Below, piece by piece: positions 56,922-64,000 of a stretch of DNA of 64,000 nucleotides (the first letter of the stretch is position 1; each line of letters starts with the position of its first letter). The position numbers and the translations under genes are program-made. Below the pieces are notes generated by a model. It searched no databases and was not told where the DNA came from. It saw only the letters and a program-made list of their open reading frames with translations. The stretch comes from Planctomycetota bacterium (GTDB lineage Bacteria > Planctomycetota > Phycisphaerae > UBA1845 > UTPLA1), in the NCBI GenBank assembly GCA_016712275.1, contig JADJRI010000020.1, positions 1-64,000 on the forward strand. The letters are read 5' to 3'.

Positions 56922-57423
56922 GTGTGGACCAAGTGGAATGATGCGATTCCATTTGAATGTTATACTTCAATGAGGATTCACGACAGAAAAAAGCGTGTTC
57001 GTCAATTGTCGCTTGCATTCGAGGCAGAAAATAAGTGACTTGCTGTTACATTGCCGTTTCGTTTCTAAGGTGAATTGGCTGACAGGACTTGCAGGGAATC
57101 TGCGTCTATCGATGAATAAACGTGCCCTTCGCCCATGCGGAGGGGTTGGAGTGGTCGCGACTGAGAATTCACAGGACCCACCGGCGTGTTGACGAATTCC
57201 CGAAGATTGATTAGATAAGTGGGGCTTGGCGCATAAGTGTTTTGCTGGCTACGGCTTGCATGACAGGCCGGGGCTGTAATTCAAGAATCGCTTTATGACA
57301 ACGTTCAGTTTTGTAGGGTGAAATGTGCGGTTGTGACATCCTTCGCATTCGCACGGGCAAGCAAAAGGCCGCTTGCCCATGCCACCCGTGATCGAAGTAT
57401 TTGGATCGAGGCGAGATTCGCAC
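56922..57423. other. Intergenic region upstream of the gld-type operon
   Basis: About 500 bases between divergent genes. It holds a REP-like hairpin at 57352-57385 and otherwise nothing recognisable. The promoter of the gld operon should lie here but no clear -35/-10 pair was found. Confidence 0.5.
57352..57385 (-). repeat. REP-like element C2: GTGG head plus CATGGGCAAGC hairpin
   Basis: Reverse-strand copy of the element at 19712: GTGG at 57385-57382, arms CATGGGCAAGC and GCTTGCCCGTG with one G-T pair. It ends about 40 bases before the gldA start and contains a false upstream ATG. Confidence 0.65.
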
Positions 57424-58392
57424 ATGATCAAGGTGAAAAACCTCACCAAAATGTACGGGGATCGCAAGGCGGTCAACAACATCTCCTTTCATATAGATGA
57501 AGGGGAGATCGTCGGCTTTCTTGGGCCCAACGGCGCGGGGAAGACGACCACGCTTCGCATTCTCACGTGTTACATGCCCGCCTCGAGCGGCTCGGCGTCG
57601 GTGGCGGGGCACGATGTATTTACACAGTCGATGGATGTCCGGCGGGTGATTGGGTATTTGCCCGAGAGCACGCCGCTCGATGTTCACATGCGGGCGCGGG
57701 AATACCTGAACTTTCGCGGGAAGATTCGCGGGTTGGACCGGGCGACGCGCGAGAGTGCGATCAAGCGGGTGGCCGACCTGTGTTGGCTGGGCGATTTCAT
57801 CGACCGGCCGATCCATCAGTTGTCGAAGGGTATGAAGCAGCGCGTAGGATTGGCGGATGCGCTGCTGCACGATCCGAAAGTTCTTATTCTCGACGAGCCG
57901 ACGGTCGGTTTGGACCCGACGCAGATTCGCGAGACGCGGAATTTGATTCACGAATTGGCGAAGCGGCATACGGTGCTGCTGTCGAGCCACATTTTGCCGG
58001 AAGTCGAGGCGACCTGTCAGCGGACGATCATCATTGCGGGCGGCTCGATCGTCGCATCCGGTTCGCCGGAGGAGTTGAAGGCGAGAATTCGCGAAGGCTC
58101 GCGGCTCATCGCCGAGCTTTCAGGCGACAAGGCGCAGATCGAACAGGCCGTCGCGAAGGTGCGCGGCGTGAGCAAGTTGGAATGTGCAAACGACAACGGC
58201 TGGAACCGTCTGACACTCGAAACATCGAAGGATGCCGACCCCCGCGAAGATATCTACAAACTGGCGAAGGAAAAGAACTGGAGCCTGCGCGAGCTGCGAT
58301 TGGAACAGGGCAGCCTCGAGGAATTCTTCGTCCGCATCACGGCCGAGCAAATGGCAAAACAGCGGTCGCATAATCGGGAGGTGCGAGCGTGA
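57424..58392 (+). CDS. gldA: ABC transporter ATP-binding protein, GldA-like
   Basis: ATPase of the ABC-2 class: Walker A LGPNGAGKTTT, signature QLSKGMKQRVGLADALL, Walker B VLILDEPTVGLDP, H-loop LLSSHILPEV. 322 residues from ATG 57424 (MIKVKNLTKMYGD); the frame start at 57373 is inside a hairpin repeat. A C-terminal domain of about 80 residues after the ATPase core matches the GldA/CcmA-like group. First of a four-gene unit with gldF, gldG and a DUF4340 gene. In Bacteroidetes GldA/F/G is tied to gliding. In planctomycetes the transporter is widespread and its cargo unknown, so gliding should not be assumed. Confidence 0.88.
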   Translation: MIKVKNLTKMYGDRKAVNNISFHIDEGEIVGFLGPNGAGKTTTLRILTCYMPASSGSASVAGHDVFTQSMDVRRVIGYLPESTPLDVHMRAREYLNFRGKIRGLDRATRESAIKRVADLCWLGDFIDRPIHQLSKGMKQRVGLADALLHDPKVLILDEPTVGLDPTQIRETRNLIHELAKRHTVLLSSHILPEVEATCQRTIIIAGGSIVASGSPEELKARIREGSRLIAELSGDKAQIEQAVAKVRGVSKLECANDNGWNRLTLETSKDADPREDIYKLAKEKNWSLRELRLEQGSLEEFFVRITAEQMAKQRSHNREVRA

Positions 58393-59108
58393 TATCCAGA
58401 GTCATGGCCCTGACGCAGCGCGAACTGGCGACGACGTTCCTGTCGCCGGTGGCCTATATCGTCGCGGCGGTGTTTCTCGTCGCATCGGGCTGGCTGTTCA
58501 TGGACAACACCCTGATCGACGGCGGCGAAGCCTCGATGCGGTTCATGCTGGACAGCATGGCATGGCTGCTGATTTTCGCTGTGCCGATGCTGACCATGCG
58601 GCTCATTTCCGATGAATTCGCCTCGGGCACGATCGAAACCCTGATGACCGCCCCGGTGACGGACGCCGAGGTGGTGCTCGGCAAGTTCATCGGCGTGTTC
58701 ATGTTTTTTGTCGCCCTGCTGGCCACCACGGTGCTTCACATTGTGCTGTTGTCGCAGTATGGCCAGCAGGATGTCAACGCGCTCTTGTATGGCTACCTGG
58801 GCATGATTCTGCTCGGCGGGTTGTACATCTCGGTCGGCCTCTTTGCCAGTGCGATGACGCGGCACCAGTTGCTTGCGGCGATCATCGGTGTCGCGGTACT
58901 GGCATTGCTGACGATTCTGGTGGACACCCTTGCGGCGCTACAGGGCGGTCAGTGGCGCGTTGTGCTGAGCCATGTGAACGTGCTGTATCACTTTCACAAT
59001 TTCAGCCGCGGCATTTTTGATACAAAGGATCTCGTATTTTTCGTCAGTGGCACGGCCTTGTTCCTGTTCCTGACGATCAAGGTTCTGGAGTCGAGACGAT
59101 GGCGCTGA
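58389..59108 (+). CDS. gldF: ABC-2 permease, GldF-like
   Basis: 239 residues, six membrane segments, with the ABC-2 motif FASGTIETLMTAPVTDAEVVLGKF (read in parts) in the cytoplasmic loop after the second helix. GTG 58389 overlaps the ATPase stop by 4 bases (GTGA); ATG 58404 is an alternative. Should form the membrane channel for the GldA-like ATPase. Intact. Confidence 0.87.
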   Translation: MISRVMALTQRELATTFLSPVAYIVAAVFLVASGWLFMDNTLIDGGEASMRFMLDSMAWLLIFAVPMLTMRLISDEFASGTIETLMTAPVTDAEVVLGKFIGVFMFFVALLATTVLHIVLLSQYGQQDVNALLYGYLGMILLGGLYISVGLFASAMTRHQLLAAIIGVAVLALLTILVDTLAALQGGQWRVVLSHVNVLYHFHNFSRGIFDTKDLVFFVSGTALFLFLTIKVLESRRWR

Positions 59109-61790
59109 CGGCAAACGAACCACAAGTGGAAGCGGTCGGCTCCGGCCGAAAGTGGGCCATCGGCGCCAACGTCACGATTTCGATCGTCGCGGCGGTTGCC
59201 CTGGTCGTGGCGGTGAATTACATGGCGTCGCTGAAATTCTGCGCCAGGACATCGCCACAATCGGCAACCTGGGGGTCAGCGAGCGCACAAAGAAAATCCT
59301 GTCAGAAACGCCCGGCGACGTGAATATTTCGATTGTCTACACGCCGAATTCCAAAGACGAAAAGCAGCAGCAATACATCGAACAGTTGATCGAATATTGT
59401 GATGAACTGCGCACGGTCTCCCGGCAGGTCAGTTACAAGCACATCGCCACGGCCCGGGAGCGCGAGGAACTCGCGGCACGAATCAACAAGACCTTCGGCA
59501 GCGAGGCCGACAAGCACCAGACCGCCTTGCAGAGCTTTGAAGCGATGCGTTCGAAATTGCAGAGCGACTTGCAGCGGCTGAGCGTCGAGTCGGACACGCT
59601 GCTTTCGCAGGAATCATGGCTGAGTGATTTTCCGCTGTTCGCGCAAATTGCCCTGAAGATTCGAGATGTCGAGAAAAGTCTCACGGAAGCCGCCGACGAG
59701 ATCAAGGCGCTAACTCCCGAGGGCGGCATTCCAAAATTCGCCGAGGCCACGACACAGGCCAAGACCGCCACCGAAGAAATCAGTAAGACGCTCGAAGCCG
59801 TCGGCAAACTGACAAGCGAGTTGACGCGCTTGGCCGATGAAGTGACCAAGTCCGATTCGGCGAATATCAAGATGCTTCGCGAAGCGGCGGCCATGGCCAA
59901 ATCGCAGGTCGAAATTCTCCGCAACGCTGTTGGCAACGACGGCGATCCCATGCCCGCCGATGCTGCGACCGCGCTCAAGAATTACGCCGATGCCGGTGTG
60001 CAGGTGGGCATGGCGCTGGACGGCATCGTCAAAAAAATCGATGAATTCGCGAAACAGTTTCCTATCGTCCGGCAGCATGCCAATTGGGCGGCACGCGTAC
60101 AGAACGGCCCGCTGGTGATGCAGCTTGAGGTTGCAGATGTCTTGCACGAAGTCGGCGAGGGTCTGCGCAAGACACGACTTCAACTGCTGGGCATCATTGA
60201 TGGGAAAGAGCCCGGCCAGATTGAACAGGCACTCAAGGCCACCCGAACGGACACCGGTCGTCTCGAAAAGAATGCTTCTGTTTGCGAACAATTGCTGACC
60301 GAACTGGCCATACGCCTTTCGAATCTTGACGATCCTTCGAGCAAATTCCTTGCCGCCGCCCGCGATAATGGACTATTTCGATCCCAGTCCGAGGGCGTGG
60401 CAAAGGTCGAAGCGGAATTGAAAGACCTTCCGGAATTAAAGCTCGGCTCCGTCGCCGACAAGCTCAGCGAGGAAAATTCGGTTGTTATCGAAGTCAACAA
60501 GAAAATCCGCGTTGTCGATTTTGCGTCGGTCTGGCCCGTTCGAGAGAGTATTCCAGTTGGCGACGCGGACAAGAAGGAAGAACAGCGCACCTTCAATGGC
60601 GACAGCTCGATTTCCTCGGCCATACTTGCACTGAAGGCCGACAAGCCTTTCGCCGCCGTGACATTCGTCTCATTCGAGCCACCCGCACCGCAGCAGCGCA
60701 ATCCGTTCATGCCGCCGCCGCCACAGAGCAGCGTTCCAACGGCGCAATTGTCGGAACTTCGCACGCGGCTCGAAGCGGCGAACTTCAAAGTCTACGACTG
60801 GAATCTCGCGACCACAAAAGAGCGCCCCAAGATCGACGAGGGCCAGACCGACCTGCTCTTGCTTTTGCCGCCGGCTCCGCCGTCGCCGCCGAACCCCTTC
60901 AATCAGCAGGCCGAGGAAGTGGTCTTCGGCGAAGAGCATCGCAAGATCGTCCGCGACCTGTTGGAAGGCGGGGCGAGCGCGCTCTTTGTCGGCTGTTGGG
61001 AAGTCGCGCCGGCCGGTTTTGGAACGCGACAGTTCGCCACGCCGCCCTATGGGTACCAGCCCATTCTCGAAAACGATTGGGGCCTGAAGCTCGATAATTC
61101 CACGCGCATCTTGGCGGTTGAGGCCGATCGATCCACGGCCAATGGATTCACAGTGGGTGTTCTCAAGTTTAACTACATGCCGCTCACCGGCTTCACCGAT
61201 CAGCCCATCGGCAAACCCATGATCGGCACGCGCTTTCTTGTCACGGATTGTGCCCAGGTGGTTCGCAAGGGCGACGAAAAACGCAACATCAAGGTCGAGT
61301 CCGTCGTCAGCATTCCTAAACGCGAGGAATACATCGCCGTTAACATTGACGACCTCATCGAGATCATCAACCGCATCAACGACAAACGCTCCGGCGGCGT
61401 CGTGCAAATGGAAAAGCCCACGACCAAGGGGCCGTTCGATGTCATGATGACGGCCACCCGCACGCCGGAGGACGGCAAGCCCAAGAGTCGAATTGCGGTG
61501 ATGGGCTTCGGGGCCAGCATCAAGGACAGCTATGTGAAGTCGCCGATATTGGCTGATACCAACCGCGCCCGTTTCGATGAGGCACCTGCCGAGTCGCTCG
61601 ATCTCGTCGTGAATTCACTTTATTGGCTCAACGATACCGAGGGCTACATCGGTCGCGGACCGGTCCCCGTGCCGCGCGTGCGCGGCCTATCGGATAGTGA
61701 ACTGCTGTGGACCAAGTCACTGGTTTGGTTGATCTGGCGGGGTTGGTCGTATTGTGCGGCTTCGTTCCGTGGCTGATTCGCCGTCGATAA
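59099..61790 (+). CDS. gldG: GldG-like ABC transporter auxiliary protein (two frameshifts)
   Basis: Starts at ATG 59099, overlapping gldF by 10 bases, with an N-terminal membrane helix (VTISIVAAVALVVAVNYMA). After a shift near 59243 it continues as RQDIATIGNLGVSERTKKIL and VNISIVYTPNSKDE, the GldG/IFT52-like start, then a long coiled-coil segment (about residues 110-400). A second globular part has DLLLLLPPAPPSPPNPF and LLEGGASALFVG. Near 61710 a second shift leads to the C-terminal helix LAGLVVLCGFVPWLIRRR and a TAA at 61788-61790. About 897 residues, longer than typical GldG (about 550-620) because of the coiled coil. Works with gldA and gldF. Confidence 0.82.
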
Positions 61791-61839
61791 CTGATTCGGC
61801 GGCATTCCATAGTGGCAACCTGGAGGAAATGGGTACGCG

Positions 61840-64000
61840 ATGAATCCGAAGACGACAGTCGTTCTGGTGATTGCATTGCTATTGGCCGTCGGCGGCGTTT
61901 GGTGGATGCAGCCGTCGCCCGATGCGGGCGACAAGCCGGCCGAATCGTCGGGCCCGCGCCCGTTGTTTGAACTCAAGCCGGACGACATCACCGCCTACGA
62001 AATCAAGCAGGGCGAAACGCTCACGTGCTCATTCGTAAAGGAGGACGGCAAATGGCGAATGACCTCCCCGTCCGCGGGTCCGGCCGAGTCGTTTGCCGTG
62101 AACGGCGATGTCGACAAGATTACGGGTCTCGAATACGAGGAACATTATGCTGGCGGCCATGCCGATCGTCCGTCGAACGAAATCACGTCGCTCGATAAAC
62201 CCCTGAAAATTGTGAAGCTGACGGGCACCGACGGCAAATCGACGGTGCTGAAAATCGGCGAAGGGCAAAAACTTTCGCGCAAGACCTATGTTCAAGTCGA
62301 AGGCAATGACACGATCTATGTCGTTAATTCCGATTTGCATGCCGATCTGAAGCACAAGCTGTCGGACTACCGCGGCAAGCGCGTCGCGGAATTCAAAGTC
62401 GGCGAGGCCGTTCGCGTGCAGGTCAGCGGCAGCGAGAATTATACGCTCGTCAAAAGCGGTCTCGGCTGGGCGCTGGAAACGCCGGTGAAGGCCCGTGCCG
62501 ATTTGACGCTGGTTAACAAGATCATCAGCACGGTCGCCAACCTCAGCGCTCTGGAATTTGTCGCCGACGATCCCAAGTCGCTTCGCCCCTACGGGCTCGA
62601 CAATCCGCGACTTGTCGTTTCGGTCACCACCGAGCAGAAGACGCCGAAGAAAATGCCCGATATCGAAGGCCCCACCAGCGCGCCGGTGGAGCCCGAGTTC
62701 GACATCAAGACAAGTGTCACCACCGTGGCGCTGGGCGGCAAGGCGGAGGATCGCGTTTTTGCCAGGGTCGTGGAGCCTGCCAGTCCGGTCGTCTTTCAGG
62801 TGAACGAAAGCGTCGCAAAAGATGTGAGCGTCGGACCGGCCGATCTTCGCGAAAAGAAAATCGCCTCGATCGCCATTGAAAGGGCGAACCGCATTGTGCT
62901 GACCACGGGCGCAGAATCGATCGAATTGGTTCGCGCCGGGCCGCTGTGGCAGATCGCGGGTGCGGCGGATTCATCGCAATTGACTCCCGCCGAATTCGTC
63001 GCCGTCGACGATCTGCTCAAGGCGGTTCGCGATGCCAAGGCCCTCAGCTTCGAGGAATCGGAGTCGGCTGAATTCGGATTTGCCAATCCTCGCGCGACGC
63101 TCGAAATCTCGGTCGAGGGCGAGCTGAATCCGTTCAAGCTGCTGGTCGGCGGAATGACGCCGAGCAAGACCGGCGCCTATGTAAAAATCGTTTCCGATCA
63201 AGTCATTGCGGTTATTCCGACGGCCGGCGCAGATGCCATGTGCGTCAAGCCGGTCAGCTTCCGGACGCGCGACATCCTGTCGTTCGATTCCTCCAACGCC
63301 ACCCGAATTGAGATGGTTGGCGGCGGCAACACCCGCGTCATCGAGAAGGTTGGTGAGTCCTGGAACATGACAGCTCCCGTTCAGGGCAGGGCTGAGCCGG
63401 GCAATGTCACCAGGATTCTGGCGGACCTATCTTCCCTCCGCGGGCGCAGGGTTGTGGCACTGGCCGCGGACGCGCCGAACTACGGCCTCAATGAAACCGC
63501 GACAAAGGTGAGCATCACGGTGACACCTCCGGCGCCAAGCACTCAACCCTCGGAATCGCTGGCCGCTCAGGGGGCGATCGTCCATACATTGCTCTTTTCG
63601 CGGCATGGCGGTTTGGTATATGCCATGAAAGCCGATGGCCCCACCATCTGCGAAATCGATGCAAAAGTCCTGAACGACATCGAGTCTGAATTGCTGGATA
63701 CGAAGCTGTTCGACGTGCAGTCTTCCCTTGTCCGATCGTTTGCATCGAAGGGTGCGTCTAATTATCAGTTCGATCTCGATGGCGACACATGGAAGTTATC
63801 AGGTGAATCGTCATTCGCCGTCGATGCTTCAAAGCTCACCACGCTGTTTGATTCATTTCGCGAATTGAGAGCCGTGCGCTATGTAAAGTACAACGCGGCC
63901 AACCTTACGGATTATGGATTGGATGCCCCGGAGACGGTGCTGGTCGTGACGCAAGAGGGCGGGGATGTGTCCACTTTGCACGTTTCGGCCAAGGGTCCTT
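61840..64000 (+). CDS. DUF4340-domain protein, 3'-partial
   Basis: Open from ATG 61840 to the window edge: 720 codons with no stop. One N-terminal membrane helix (VVLVIALLLAVGGVWWM), then a periplasmic protein made of repeated beta-rich units with the DUF4340 pattern: GWALETPVKARADLTLVNKI, RPYGLDNPRLVVSV, SWNMTAPVQGRAEPGNVTRI, NYGLNETATKVSI, TWKLSGESSFAVDASKLTTL and DYGLDAPETVLVV. GGAGG at 61822-61826 precedes the start by 13 bases. It follows gldG by 49 bases; DUF4340 proteins are regular partners of GldG-type transporters, probably an extracytoplasmic component. Frame fully intact. Confidence 0.85.
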   Translation, partial: MNPKTTVVLVIALLLAVGGVWWMQPSPDAGDKPAESSGPRPLFELKPDDITAYEIKQGETLTCSFVKEDGKWRMTSPSAGPAESFAVNGDVDKITGLEYEEHYAGGHADRPSNEITSLDKPLKIVKLTGTDGKSTVLKIGEGQKLSRKTYVQVEGNDTIYVVNSDLHADLKHKLSDYRGKRVAEFKVGEAVRVQVSGSENYTLVKSGLGWALETPVKARADLTLVNKIISTVANLSALEFVADDPKSLRPYGLDNPRLVVSVTTEQKTPKKMPDIEGPTSAPVEPEFDIKTSVTTVALGGKAEDRVFARVVEPASPVVFQVNESVAKDVSVGPADLREKKIASIAIERANRIVLTTGAESIELVRAGPLWQIAGAADSSQLTPAEFVAVDDLLKAVRDAKALSFEESESAEFGFANPRATLEISVEGELNPFKLLVGGMTPSKTGAYVKIVSDQVIAVIPTAGADAMCVKPVSFRTRDILSFDSSNATRIEMVGGGNTRVIEKVGESWNMTAPVQGRAEPGNVTRILADLSSLRGRRVVALAADAPNYGLNETATKVSITVTPPAPSTQPSESLAAQGAIVHTLLFSRHGGLVYAMKADGPTICEIDAKVLNDIESELLDTKLFDVQSSLVRSFASKGASNYQFDLDGDTWKLSGESSFAVDASKLTTLFDSFRELRAVRYVKYNAANLTDYGLDAPETVLVVTQEGGDVSTLHVSAKGP

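Noticed and set aside
1..64000. CRISPR arrays, rRNA and tRNA genes
   Set aside because: No regularly spaced direct repeats and no recognisable T-loop or rRNA motifs were seen; the hairpin cluster at 21574-21754 has no constant repeat-spacer length.

Overview
The window looks like chromosomal DNA of a planctomycete, probably from the Phycisphaerae side of the phylum. This is inferred from gene content, not from a marker tree. The signs are: a dockerin-bearing secreted carboxypeptidase; several lipoproteins; membrane proteins with a C-x-x-C-x-Y-x-(L/I)-R-G zinc ribbon; a divergent CTP synthase; Ole-type genes (oleB, oleC); a GldA/GldF/GldG-like transporter followed by a DUF4340 protein; and many hairpin repeats, one group of which is translated inside a protein as GTGVSPV-like motifs. 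No rRNA or tRNA gene was recognised.

Layout. 1-7.4 kb: a broken RND efflux permease, pyruvate dehydrogenase E1 (aceE), a lipoprotein, a CheY-like receiver and a SufT/MIP18-type protein. 7.4-8.9 kb: an IS1182-like element inserted in the stop codon of the SufT-like gene. 9.2-14 kb: a Tat-exported phosphoesterase, an ArsR regulator divergent from a sulfur-handling pair (YgaP-like rhodanese and CoA-disulfide-reductase-like flavoprotein), and a WalJ-like hydrolase. 14-19.5 kb (minus): a two-domain LolA-like lipoprotein, an M14 carboxypeptidase and pyrG. 19.5-22.3 kb: a repeat-rich accessory stretch with two orphan genes. 22.3-36.5 kb: truD, rnc, pyrE, purB, a DUF1570-like lipoprotein, trxB, a MacA/MacB-type pair, pyrR, pyrB and pyrC, a PilZ protein and a membrane protein. 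36.5-44.7 kb: LemA, oleC and oleB, guaB, a Cys-rich lipoprotein and a double-CDGSH protein. 44.7-53 kb (minus): an APC permease, waaA, an ECF sigma/anti-sigma pair, murI and two HEAT-repeat proteins. 53-57 kb: a badly frameshifted acyltransferase-like gene, a lipoprotein and a WD40 lipoprotein. 57.4-64 kb: gldA, gldF, gldG and a DUF4340 gene running off the right edge.

Metabolically the window is rich in nucleotide synthesis: pyrG, pyrE, pyrR, pyrB, pyrC, purB and guaB. Envelope work is the second theme: waaA, murI, carrier-like lipoproteins, LemA, the Ole enzymes and the Gld-type transporter.

Two window-wide properties matter. First, about 30 small indels break reading frames, including in genes expected to be essential (aceE, murI, guaB, waaA, rnc, pyrR). 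The protein signal continues in another frame each time, and some pairs compensate. This most likely reflects assembly error, so spans given for those genes cover all frames. Second, intergenic spaces carry at least two systems of palindromic repeats: REP-like hairpins headed by GTAG or GTGG, and an approximately 90-115 base element whose terminal hairpin lies just downstream of genes and in two cases supplies the stop codon. These repeats are the most interesting content. All family calls come from reading motifs by eye; no database search was possible.
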